Assembly: GCA_937902925.1 (NCBI GenBank)
Contig: CALFNN010000042.1
Location: 1 to 64,000, forward strand
Source of the DNA: an uncultured Opitutaceae bacterium
GTDB lineage: Bacteria > Verrucomicrobiota > Verrucomicrobiia > Opitutales > Opitutaceae
Reading direction: 5' to 3'
DNA length: 64,000 nt
Under the pieces are notes generated by a model. It did no database searches and was not told where the DNA came from. It worked only from the letters and a program-made list of their open reading frames with translations. Position 1 is the first letter of the stretch; each line of letters opens with the position of its first letter. Of the stretch, positions 34,029-42,173 are shown piece after piece. Position numbers and translations under genes: made by a program.

Positions 34029-35750
34029 TCACCCGGCCGGCGATTCCACCACCACTCGAAATCCGACGTGCCGCGCCCGCCCGCGTCTTTCCATGGACAC
34101 GACGGGCATGGTGTCGGGGACGCCAGCGGGATCGAGATAACTGCCACCCGCCACCGGCGCCGTGTCGCCTTGGGTGGAGTCCGGCTGCAGCCACTCTGCC
34201 AGGTTACCGTGAAGGCCGTCGAACCCGGCGCCCGATGCCGTCAATTCGCCAGGCTCGCGGCTCTGCATGCCGCCGGCGCCGGTCGCGGCCACCGACGCGC
34301 GACCGCTCTCCGCGCCGCCTGCCGCGCGAAATTCCGCGAGCGAGGGCAGCCGCACGCGACAGCCAAGAAGCCAGGAAACTCTGCGGCAGAATTCCTGCGT
34401 GTCGTCCCAACTCACCGAATCGACCGGTAGGGCGGGACCGGTGTGGCGACTCGGACTGGCGTTCATGACCCAGGCATAAAGTTCCTGCGGCACCTCAGTC
34501 CGATACATCCGAAGCTTCGGCGCACCCGGCAACGGCAGCAACGCCCCGTAAATCTGCCCTTGCCGGGCCGCGAGCTCCGCCCGGCGCAGCCCGAGGAAGG
34601 CCAGTTTCGCCAGCAAATCCCCATCGAGCGCGAGTCCATTCGGAAAATCCGCCGCCGCCTTGGCGACCAGCGCCTGGGCCGAGCCGATCTTTTCCCCCGC
34701 CGCCACGGTCTGGCGACGGGCCAGCGCCGCCGTGATCTCCCGATCGAGGTCCATCGCCTCGGCCACCAGCGCGCGGGACAAAATCGTGTCGTGCTTCATC
34801 CGGAACTCGGCGACCCGCGCAATCGCCGCAAAGCGGCTCCGCGGAAACTTCTCGTTCACGTCCGCCTGCAAATCGGCCGCCGCGCCGTATAACGCCGCGG
34901 CTTCCTGCCACCGGCCCGCCCTGGCCGCCGCCTCGCCATCCCGCTCGCGCGCCGCGATGGTGGCCGCGGCACCGGCCGCCCTGAGTGACGCCACCTCGGC
35001 GTCGATCCGGTCGATCGCCGCCACACTCGCATATCGCGTCGCCGCGTAGCGCTGGTTCAACCGGCTTTGCGCCTCCCGCGCCCCGGCGTAGGCCTTGATC
35101 GCCTCGTCCCATTCCTCCCGCGCCGCCGCCGCCGCCGCCAGCGTGAGGGAAATGTCCACGGCCGCGTGCAACGGCTCCGCCTCCAACGTCTCGATCGCCT
35201 GGCTGAGCCGCGCCTCGCGCGCTACATCCCGAAGCTCGGGCGAAGGCGCGTTCGCGTTGGCTTCCTGCCGCAAACGCAGCGCCTCGCGCAACTGCTCCAG
35301 CGCGGTCGCACCCTGCCCCGCTTCGCGGGCCGCGGCCGCCTGTTTTTCCAACGAAGCGCTTTCGGCGGCGGCGTGGCGGGCGCGGAGTGCGGCCCGTTCC
35401 CTTTCGAGTGGCGCCAGTCGCGCCCGCGCTTCGGTCGCCGCCCGCGGCGCCAAACGGATCCGCTCGCGCAGTCGTTCGATGACCCGGTCGAGTTGCGCGG
35501 CCAAGTCGGAATCGGCCGCGCCCGCCACAACGGCCTCGCGGTAGGATTTCTCCCATTCTTCCCCCTCGTCCCCGGCCGCGCCGCGGGTGGCAATTTGCGC
35601 GGCCGCGGAGCGATTGCGCGCGAGGCGCGGAAGCACCTCGTGCCCCACCAGCCAGCCCGCCAGACCCAGCACGATCAGGCCCGCGACCGCTGGCATCACG
35701 TAGGGCCGCGCCTCCTCGAGACGCTCCTTCCAGGTGGGGACGTAGGGCAT
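34029..35750 (-). CDS. Membrane-anchored coiled-coil protein with FGE-sulfatase-like domain
   Basis: A 573-residue protein in three parts. A short N-terminal cytoplasmic segment precedes one membrane helix (VMPAVAGLIVLGLAGWLVGH, near residues 20-38). A long Ala/Arg/Glu-rich coiled-coil region spans about 60-390. The C-terminal domain resembles the formylglycine-generating-enzyme/SUMF1 fold (MYRTEVPQELYAWVMNASPS, VDSVSWDDTQEFCRRVSWLL, LPSLAEFRAAGG, GLHGNLAEWLQ, RARHVGFRVVVE). The paired C-terminal cysteines of true FGEs are not seen, so it is more likely a binding module than an oxidase. ATG 35750 is preferred over TTG 35789. No functional partner is evident. Confidence 0.78.
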   Translation of the reverse strand: MPYVPTWKERLEEARPYVMPAVAGLIVLGLAGWLVGHEVLPRLARNRSAAAQIATRGAAGDEGEEWEKSYREAVVAGAADSDLAAQLDRVIERLRERIRLAPRAATEARARLAPLERERAALRARHAAAESASLEKQAAAAREAGQGATALEQLREALRLRQEANANAPSPELRDVAREARLSQAIETLEAEPLHAAVDISLTLAAAAAAREEWDEAIKAYAGAREAQSRLNQRYAATRYASVAAIDRIDAEVASLRAAGAAATIAARERDGEAAARAGRWQEAAALYGAAADLQADVNEKFPRSRFAAIARVAEFRMKHDTILSRALVAEAMDLDREITAALARRQTVAAGEKIGSAQALVAKAAADFPNGLALDGDLLAKLAFLGLRRAELAARQGQIYGALLPLPGAPKLRMYRTEVPQELYAWVMNASPSRHTGPALPVDSVSWDDTQEFCRRVSWLLGCRVRLPSLAEFRAAGGAESGRASVAATGAGGMQSREPGELTASGAGFDGLHGNLAEWLQPDSTQGDTAPVAGGSYLDPAGVPDTMPVVSMERRGRARHVGFRVVVESPAG

Positions 35751-35872
35751 GGCGGCCACCGAGCCAAATTCGGGTTTCAAAAAATGCAACGCGATCCCCG
35801 CGCCACGCGAGCCCGCCCCGGGGTCGCCGAAGGGCTCGACACCACGCGGGGATTTTGCGTTTTTGGCCCACC

Positions 35873-36733
35873 GTGTCCGCTCACGCCCAACTCACCATCC
35901 TCGCGCCCGGCTTGCTCGGCGCCTCGGTCGCCCGCGCCGCCCGCGCGCGCGGCGTGGCCTCGCGCATCGTGCTGTGGGCGCGCCGGCCCGAGGTCCGGCT
36001 CAAGCTTCGCGAACAACCGTGGTGTGACGCGGTGGCCGACACGCCGGCCGAGGCCGTGCACGGTGCGATCATCGTCGTCATCGCCGCGCCCGTCGACCAG
36101 ATCGTGCCGCTCCTGCGGCAGATCGCGCCGCACCTCGCCCCGGGCGCGATTGTCACCGACGTCGGCAGCGTGAAGGGAGAAATCGCGCGGCTCGGCCACG
36201 CCGCGCTCCCGGCCCACGCGCATTTCGTGGGGGCGCACCCGATGGCCGGCTCGGAAAAAACCGGCTGGGAACACGGCAGCGCGGGGTTGTTCGAGCACCG
36301 CACGTGTTTTGTCACGCCGCTGCCGGAGAGCGACCCCCGTGCTATCGCAGCCGTGGTCGGTTTCTGGCACGATGTTGGCGCCGAGACGGTGACGGTCGAT
36401 CCCGACAAGCACGACGAGATCGTCGCCCACATCAGCCATCTGCCGCAGATCCTCGCGTCGAACCTGTGCGCGTTCCTGGCCAAAAAGGATCCGTCGTGGC
36501 GCAACCACGCCGGCGGGGGCCTTCGTGACACGACCCGCATCGCCGCGAGCGATCCACAACTCTGGCGCACGATCCTCGAACAAAATCGCGACGAAGTGCT
36601 GCGCGCGCTCCGCCAGTTCGAGGACGAGTTGCACGGTTTCCAAATCGCGCTGGCCAACCGCGACTACCTCGAAATCGCCGCCCGCCTGGAACGCGGCAGG
36701 GCCTATCGCGACCAGTTTCGCCCGCACCCGTGA
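35873..36733 (+). CDS. tyrA: Prephenate/arogenate dehydrogenase
   Basis: A 286-residue NAD(P)-dependent dehydrogenase of tyrosine synthesis, converting prephenate or arogenate. The nucleotide loop appears as LTILAPGLLGASVARAARAR near residues 7-26. VIAAPVDQIVPLLRQIAPHL and IVTDVGSVKGEI follow, then the family motifs HFVGAHPMAGSEKTGWEHG near residue 118 and AHISHLPQILASNL near 190. GTG 35873 is taken as the start; TTG 35855 would add six residues. The stop overlaps the aroA start (GTGA), so the two aromatic-pathway genes are translationally coupled. Confidence 0.9.
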   Translation: MSAHAQLTILAPGLLGASVARAARARGVASRIVLWARRPEVRLKLREQPWCDAVADTPAEAVHGAIIVVIAAPVDQIVPLLRQIAPHLAPGAIVTDVGSVKGEIARLGHAALPAHAHFVGAHPMAGSEKTGWEHGSAGLFEHRTCFVTPLPESDPRAIAAVVGFWHDVGAETVTVDPDKHDEIVAHISHLPQILASNLCAFLAKKDPSWRNHAGGGLRDTTRIAASDPQLWRTILEQNRDEVLRALRQFEDELHGFQIALANRDYLEIAARLERGRAYRDQFRPHP

Positions 36734-38031
36734 CGCCCGCCCTGCCCGACCTGCTGCCGATCCCACCGTTCACGCGCCCCGCCCGCGGCGAAATCACGCT
36801 GCCCGGCTCGAAAAGCCTCACGAACCGCGCCCTGCTGCTCGCCGCGCTGTGCGACCAACCCGTGACGCTCACCGGCGCACTGTTCAGCGAAGACACGCAT
36901 CTCATGGCGGAGGCGCTTCGAAAACTCGGCTTCACGGTCGAGGCCGACGAAAACGCCCTCACCCTGCGCGTGACCGACCAGGCGAACGGTTTCACGGTCG
37001 GCGAGGCGGACATCTTTGCCGGACTCGCAGGCACGGCGGCACGTTTCCTCACCGCGTTGTGTGCCGTGGCGCCGCGCGGGATTTACCGAGTCGACGGCGT
37101 GCCGCAGATGCGGAAGCGGCCGATGAAGGGATTGATCGAAGCGCTCCGGCAGCTCGGCGCCGACGTCCGCTGCACGGGAGAAGAGGGATTTTTTCCCCTC
37201 GAAATCCATGCGCACGGCCTGCGCGGCGGTGCAGTGGACATCGATGCGAGTGAAAGCAGTCAGATGCTTTCGGCACTGCTCATGGTCGCTCCCAGGGCGA
37301 AAACGACGGTCGAAATCCGGTTGAAAGCGCCGGTGCGCCAGCCGTTCGTGCTCATGACTCGTGGTTTGATGCATCACTTCGGGTTTAACGCGAAGCACCC
37401 ATTCCGGTCACTCGAACTCCACGTGGCAACCGACCGCTATCGCTCGCCAGGAACCTATTCGGTGGAACCGGACGCAACGGCGGCCAGCTACTTTCTCGCC
37501 CTGGAGCTGGTCACTCATGGGAAACTGGCGTTGGCCGGGCTGCGACCGTTCAAGGAGTCGCTCCAGGGCGATTCCGTTTTCGCCACCGTGCTGGAAAGGG
37601 TGCGCACACGACCGCCACAGCACCCCTTGCTCCTCGTCGATTTCACCGAGTTCTCCGACACGTTTCTCACGCTCGCGGCCATCGCGCCGTTGCTCAACGG
37701 CGCGATCCAGATCACCGGCATCGCCCACACCCGCAAGCAGGAGACCGACCGGGTCGCCGGGATGGCGCGCGAACTCCGCAAACTCGGCCAGGATGTCGTC
37801 GAGGAGCACGACTCGCTCACGATCACGCCGCGCCCGCTCAAATCCGGCATCGAGATCGAGACCTACGACGACCACCGGTTCGCGATGAGCTTCGGCATCC
37901 TCGGCTGCCACGATCTGCACGGCGACGGCCGGCCGTGGCTCTCGATCCGCAACCCGGCGTGCTGCGCAAAAACATTTCCCAATTTTTTTGAGTTGCTGGA
38001 GACCGTGCGCCAAAAATCGTTGGCAGCCTGA
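36730..38031 (+). CDS. aroA: 3-phosphoshikimate 1-carboxyvinyltransferase (EPSP synthase)
   Basis: A 433-residue EPSP synthase of the shikimate pathway, joining shikimate 3-phosphate and phosphoenolpyruvate. The N-terminal signature LPGSKSLTNRALLLAALC (residues 24-41) and LFSEDTHLMAEALRKLG are clear, as are FAGLAGTAARFLTALCAV, PQMRKRPMKGLIEALRQLGA and the C-terminal KQETDRVAGMARELRKLG and YDDHRFAMSFGIL. It starts at GTG 36730 inside the tyrA stop and its TGA shares a base with the cmk ATG, forming the common tyrA-aroA-cmk arrangement. Confidence 0.95.
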   Translation: MTPALPDLLPIPPFTRPARGEITLPGSKSLTNRALLLAALCDQPVTLTGALFSEDTHLMAEALRKLGFTVEADENALTLRVTDQANGFTVGEADIFAGLAGTAARFLTALCAVAPRGIYRVDGVPQMRKRPMKGLIEALRQLGADVRCTGEEGFFPLEIHAHGLRGGAVDIDASESSQMLSALLMVAPRAKTTVEIRLKAPVRQPFVLMTRGLMHHFGFNAKHPFRSLELHVATDRYRSPGTYSVEPDATAASYFLALELVTHGKLALAGLRPFKESLQGDSVFATVLERVRTRPPQHPLLLVDFTEFSDTFLTLAAIAPLLNGAIQITGIAHTRKQETDRVAGMARELRKLGQDVVEEHDSLTITPRPLKSGIEIETYDDHRFAMSFGILGCHDLHGDGRPWLSIRNPACCAKTFPNFFELLETVRQKSLAA

Positions 38032-38705
38032 TGGCCACCTCTCCCTTCATCATTGTCGCCATCGACGGCGGTGCCGCCTCCGGCAAATCAACCAGTTCGA
38101 AGGTCCTCGCGGACCGGTTCAACCTGCTGCACGTCGACACGGGCTCGTTCTACCGCGCCGTCACCGCGGAATTCCTGCGCCGCGGCGTGGCCGCGACCGA
38201 CCAACCGGGGGTGCGCGCGGCCGCCGCCGCGCTGAAGTTTGGCACGCAGGTGCGCGGCCGCTCGGCGCAAATGGAGATCGACGGCCGCGTCGTGCCCGAC
38301 GCGGACATCCGCAGCCGGACCGTCAACGACCATGTTTCCCATTTCGCGGCGATCCCGGAAGTGCGCACCGCCCTTCTCGCCTACCAGCGCGGCCTCGCCG
38401 GGGTCGCGCGCGCGCGCGGCCTGCAGGGTGTCGTGATGGAGGGCCGCGACATCGGCTCGGTGATTTTTCCCGACGCGGATTTCCGTTTTTTCCTGCACGC
38501 CCACCCGGCCGAGCGGGCCCGCCGCCGGGCCAGCGAGGGCCAGCAGGATTCAATCGTGGAACGCGACCGGATCGATTCGTCGCGCAAGACCGCGCCACTC
38601 GCCTGCCCGCCCGGCGCCACGACCATCGACACGACGCACCTCACGCCCGCGCAAGTCGTCGACACGATGGCCGCGCCGATCGCGGCGAGGACGGCCACGC
38701 CATGA
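38031..38705 (+). CDS. cmk: Cytidylate kinase
   Basis: A 224-residue nucleoside monophosphate kinase phosphorylating CMP and dCMP. The P-loop IDGGAASGKSTSSKVLADRF lies at residues 11-30, followed by LLHVDTGSFYRAVTAEFLRR, the VNDHVSHFAAIPEVR segment and QGVVMEGRDIGSVIFPDADF with the family GRDIG motif. The C-terminal half is slightly short compared with E. coli Cmk, but the core is complete. Start and stop overlap the aroA and acyltransferase genes, so it belongs to the same operon. Confidence 0.93.
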   Translation: MATSPFIIVAIDGGAASGKSTSSKVLADRFNLLHVDTGSFYRAVTAEFLRRGVAATDQPGVRAAAAALKFGTQVRGRSAQMEIDGRVVPDADIRSRTVNDHVSHFAAIPEVRTALLAYQRGLAGVARARGLQGVVMEGRDIGSVIFPDADFRFFLHAHPAERARRRASEGQQDSIVERDRIDSSRKTAPLACPPGATTIDTTHLTPAQVVDTMAAPIAARTATP

Positions 38706-39364
38706 GCCGGGTGCTGCGGCAGGTCGAGATGGAACCCATCTACGGGTTCTGCCACTATCTGTTTGGTGTCGCTTACGGGATGTTTTTTCGCGGCGACGTC
38801 CTTGGCCTCGAGCATCTGCCGTTGCACGGCGGCTTCCTCGTCGCCGCCAATCACGCGAGTTTCCTCGATCCGCCGTTCATCGGCTGCCAGGTGCCGCGGC
38901 AGATCGCCTACTTCGCCAGAAAGACGCTCTGGAAGGGTGGCTTCGCCTCGTGGTGGCTCGATGCCGTGGGCACCATCCCCGTCGATCGCGACGGCGGCCA
39001 GGACGTCAGCGCCATCAAGCGCGTGCTCAAGGCCGTGAAGGAGGAGCGCGGACTCATTCTGTTTCCCGAGGGCACGCGGACGCTCGACGGCAACCTCCAG
39101 CCGGCGAAGGCCGGCGTGGGGCTGATCGCGTGCCGGACGCAGGTCCCGGTCGTGCCGGCGCGAATCTTCGGCTCGTTCGACGCGTTCGGCAAGGGCGTCA
39201 AGTTCCCGCGGCTCGGCACGCGCGTCACGGTCGTCTTCGGCCGGCCGCTTCCGCCTTCGACCTACGACGAGCCGGCGGCGGGCAAGGAGCGCTACCAGAT
39301 CGCCAGCGAACGGATCATGGCGGCGATCGCGAAACTCGAGCGGCCCCACGCGGCCGTGCTATAA
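38702..39364 (+). CDS. plsC: 1-acyl-sn-glycerol-3-phosphate acyltransferase (PlsC family)
   Basis: A 220-residue phospholipid acyltransferase that makes phosphatidic acid on the inner membrane. The catalytic HX4D motif is in ANHASFLDPPF (about residues 56-66). The substrate-binding motif is FPEGTRTLDG (about residue 122), and VPVVPARIFGSFDAF is the usual downstream block. ATG 38702 overlaps the cmk stop by four bases. Long open sequence upstream in the same frame belongs to a shadow of aroA-cmk and is excluded. Confidence 0.92.
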   Translation: MSRVLRQVEMEPIYGFCHYLFGVAYGMFFRGDVLGLEHLPLHGGFLVAANHASFLDPPFIGCQVPRQIAYFARKTLWKGGFASWWLDAVGTIPVDRDGGQDVSAIKRVLKAVKEERGLILFPEGTRTLDGNLQPAKAGVGLIACRTQVPVVPARIFGSFDAFGKGVKFPRLGTRVTVVFGRPLPPSTYDEPAAGKERYQIASERIMAAIAKLERPHAAVL

Positions 39365-39432
39365 GCGTCCGGCACCGGGACCGTCTGCCGCCATGGCAAC
39401 GGGGACGCCTCAAGCCGTCCGCCTCGATCGGT

Positions 39433-40398
39433 TCACTCCAGCCCCGAGGCCCTGCGGGCGCGTTTGAGCACGACACCCGCCACCGCCCGGGCACGCGCCG
39501 CACCGTCGCGCAGCACCGCCTCGACATGGTCCGGGTTCGCCGCAAGTTCGGCACGACGGACACGGGCGGCGGCGAAATAATTCCAGTAGTGCTCGAACAG
39601 CGCTTTCTTCAGGTCGCCGTAGCCGAGGCCGCCGGCGCGGAGCCGGTTTTCGAAATCGGCGGCGACATCGGCGGGCGCGACGAGCTTGAGGAGCTGGATC
39701 GCGAGATTCTTGTCGGCGTCGGGCTTGGGCTCGGCCGGGGTGCGCGAGTCCATGACGAGGCCCATGATTTTTTTCCGCATCGCCTTCTCGTCGCCGAAAA
39801 TCTCGATGGTGTTGCCGTAGCTCTTCGACATTTTCTGGCCGTCGAGCCCGGGAATGACGGCGACGTCCTCGCGGATGATCGAGTCGGGGATGACGAACGT
39901 CTCGCCGTAGGTCTCGTTGAACTTGATCGCGATGTCGCGCGTCATCTCAAGGTGCTGCTTCTGGTCCTTGCCGACGGGCACGCCATTCGTGTCGTAGAGC
40001 AGGATGTCGGCGGCCATGAGCACCGGGTAGGCGAAGAGGCCGAAGTTGGGCGAGATGCCCTTGGCGATCTTGTCCTTGTAACTGTGTGCGCGCTCGAGCA
40101 GGCCCATCGGCGTGAGCGAGCCGAGGAGCCAGGTAAGCTCGGTAACCTCGGGCACGTCGCTCTGGCGCCAGAAGACGCTGATCTGCGGGTCGAGCCCGCA
40201 GGCGAGCCAGTCGAGCGCGATGCCGCGCGTATAGGCGCGGCGCTCGGCGGGATCGGTGACCGAGATCATCGAGTGGTAGTCGGCGATGAAATAAAAACAG
40301 TCGCCCCGCGCCTGCGCCTCGATGGCGGGGCGCATCGCGCCAAAGTAATTGCCGATGTGGAGCGTGCCGGAGGGCGTGATGCCGGTGAGAGTGCGCAT
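39433..40398 (-). CDS. trpS: Tryptophanyl-tRNA synthetase
   Basis: A 321-residue class Ic aminoacyl-tRNA synthetase charging tRNA-Trp. The HIGH-type motif is TPSGTLHIGNYFGAMRP (residues 8-24), ADYHSMI binds the substrate, and the KMSKS loop is LDGQKMSKSYGNTI near residue 190. VLMAADILLYDTNGVPVGKD matches the mid-domain of bacterial enzymes. Length is normal for the family. It converges on the plsC-type gene, with 68 bases between, and lies 64 bases after the hexapeptide gene on the same strand. Confidence 0.96.
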   Translation of the reverse strand: MRTLTGITPSGTLHIGNYFGAMRPAIEAQARGDCFYFIADYHSMISVTDPAERRAYTRGIALDWLACGLDPQISVFWRQSDVPEVTELTWLLGSLTPMGLLERAHSYKDKIAKGISPNFGLFAYPVLMAADILLYDTNGVPVGKDQKQHLEMTRDIAIKFNETYGETFVIPDSIIREDVAVIPGLDGQKMSKSYGNTIEIFGDEKAMRKKIMGLVMDSRTPAEPKPDADKNLAIQLLKLVAPADVAADFENRLRAGGLGYGDLKKALFEHYWNYFAAARVRRAELAANPDHVEAVLRDGAARARAVAGVVLKRARRASGLE

Positions 40399-40462
40399 GC
40401 GGGGGCCGACAGCAGACTATGACCGGAGGCCGGAGGACAGGAAAAAGTTCCGCCGCGGCGGT

Positions 40463-41140
40463 TCAGTCCCGCCGCGGAATCAGTTTCAACTGCCCCCGGG
40501 AGTGCGCGATCGTGGCCGGCGGCAGATAGCCCCCAAAAGCCATCGCCGGCCCCACCAGGGCGCGCCGGCCGAGCAACGCGCCGGGATTCAGCACGCTGTT
40601 GCAGCCGACCTCCGCGCCCTCGCCGATGATGGCGCCGAGCTTGCGCAGGCCGGTGTCGTGGGCCGCGGCAGCCGTGTGCACGACGACGGGCTTCTGATCG
40701 AGGCGGAGATTGGAGCAAATCGCGCCGGCGCCAAGATGCGCGCCATTGCCGAGGACCGAGTCGCCGACGTAGCTGAAATGCGGCACCTGCACCTGGTCCA
40801 TCAGCAGGCAGTTCTTGAACTCGCACGCATTGCCGAGCACGCAGCCCTCGCCGACGATCACGTTGCCGCGGACGAATGCGCCCGGGCGAATCTCCGTGTG
40901 CGCGCCGATCCACGCGGGTCCGATCAAGGTGGCGTGGGCCGGCAGTTTCACCGTCGGGTGCAGCCAGACGTGGCCCTCGACGTGGATGCCCGGCGCGAGC
41001 GGTCGCAGCGCCGGCGGCGCGAGGCCGGCGAGCGCGGGACCGATCCGCCCCAGCCACTCCCATGGCGCTGCGTCGGCGGGAAAATGCGTGGCAAACTGGG
41101 CCAGCGAGGACGGCAGGGCAAAGAAGTCCGAGGCTTTCAC
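40463..41140 (-). CDS. Left-handed beta-helix (hexapeptide) nucleotidyl/acyltransferase-like protein
   Basis: A 225-residue protein dominated by hexapeptide repeats from about residue 50 to 200 (IHVEGHVWLHPTVKLPAHAT, GPAWIGAHTEIRPGAFVRGN, VIVGEGCVLGNACEFKN, NGAHLGAGAICSNLRLD). It resembles the C-terminal half of GlmU and related sugar-phosphate acetyl/nucleotidyltransferases, without the N-terminal pyrophosphorylase. A role in sugar-nucleotide or envelope precursor synthesis is probable. GTG 41140 (VKASDFFALP) fits family N-termini better than TTG 41158. It lies just upstream of trpS. Confidence 0.8.
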   Translation of the reverse strand: MKASDFFALPSSLAQFATHFPADAAPWEWLGRIGPALAGLAPPALRPLAPGIHVEGHVWLHPTVKLPAHATLIGPAWIGAHTEIRPGAFVRGNVIVGEGCVLGNACEFKNCLLMDQVQVPHFSYVGDSVLGNGAHLGAGAICSNLRLDQKPVVVHTAAAAHDTGLRKLGAIIGEGAEVGCNSVLNPGALLGRRALVGPAMAFGGYLPPATIAHSRGQLKLIPRRD

Positions 41141-41156
41141 GCCGGCGAACGTGAAC

Positions 41157-41186
41157 AAAAAAACCGCCGAGGAACAGCGGCTTTTT
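41157..41186. other. Hairpin with A/T flanks in divergent intergenic region
   Basis: CCGC (41164-41167) and GCGG (41177-41180) can pair across a 9-base loop, with seven A before and five T after, so on either strand it looks like a weak terminator. No gene end is nearby: it sits just upstream of the hexapeptide gene and in the leader of the response-regulator operon. It may act as an insulator or an attenuator. Confidence 0.35.
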
Positions 41187-41408
41187 GTCGGACGCGGGTG
41201 GCGGTTCCATCGGCCGCCGCACCGGCGGGGCGCCGGGCGTCGTCCAGCTTCCGGCTATTTCCGCCGCAACCGGCGCGCCTGACGGAAATGTCAGATTCGC
41301 GCGTTCGTGGGCCGTGCGACCCGCCGGCAACCTCGGGCCGCATCGCCGCCGCGGCGGCTCCGTGAGCCTGCGGGCGTCCCGAGCCTTTCAAAAATCCGCC
41401 TCCTCTTT

Positions 41409-42173
41409 ATGAAGAAACCCGTTAACTTTTCCGCAGAGTATGCCGCCACCCTCGCCCGAACTGCCGTGAGTGCCCCGCCCTCCACGCCTCCTCACGTGCT
41501 CGTGGTGGAGGACGAACTCAAGACGCGCGATTCCCTCGCGGAGGGGTTGCAGATGGAGGCTTGGACGGTTTCCACGGCATCGACGGGCAACGAAGCGGTC
41601 GACCTGATCGATCACGCGACATTCGACCTGGTGGTCCTCGACTGGATGCTGCCCGATCGCGACGGCATCGACGTCTTGCGGCACGTGCGCCAGCGCGGCA
41701 ATCAAACGCCCGTGCTCATGCTCACGGCCCGCGTCGCGGTCGACGACCGGATCGCCGGCCTCGAGTCCGGCGCGGACGACTACCTGCCCAAGCCGTTCGC
41801 GTTTGCCGAGCTTCTCGCCCGGTGCCGGGCCCTGCTCCGCCGGCCGGTGCTCAGCACGAGTCACTTTCTCCGTTGCGGCGACCTCCAGCTCGACACCCGC
41901 GCCCGCGTGGCCGTCCGCGCCGGCCAGGCGATCCCGCTCACGCCGCGCGAGGTGGACATCCTCGAATATCTCCTCCGCTACCAGGGGCAGATCGTAACGC
42001 GCGAAATGCTGGAACGCGATGTCTGGAAACAGGCCCACCGCTTCACGTCGCTCGACAACGTGATCGACGTGCAGATCATGCGCCTGCGCCGCAAGGTCGA
42101 TGGCGAGGGCGCGGAGCGGCTGATTTTCACGCTCCGCGGGCTCGGCTACCGGCTGGGGAGGGAGCCCGAGTGA
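41409..42173 (+). CDS. OmpR-family response regulator
   Basis: A 254-residue two-component regulator. The receiver domain occupies residues 28-145, with acidic pocket VLVVEDE, phospho-acceptor D78 in LVVLDWMLPD, Thr in MLTARV and Lys in DDYLPKPF. A winged-helix DNA-binding domain follows at 155-250 (IPLTPREVDILEYLLRYQGQ, then SLDNVIDVQIMRLRRKVDG, TLRGLGYRL). The N-terminal 25 residues are extra; GTG 41466 is an alternative start. Its stop overlaps the histidine kinase start (GTGA), so the pair is co-translated. Confidence 0.93.
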   Translation: MKKPVNFSAEYAATLARTAVSAPPSTPPHVLVVEDELKTRDSLAEGLQMEAWTVSTASTGNEAVDLIDHATFDLVVLDWMLPDRDGIDVLRHVRQRGNQTPVLMLTARVAVDDRIAGLESGADDYLPKPFAFAELLARCRALLRRPVLSTSHFLRCGDLQLDTRARVAVRAGQAIPLTPREVDILEYLLRYQGQIVTREMLERDVWKQAHRFTSLDNVIDVQIMRLRRKVDGEGAERLIFTLRGLGYRLGREPE

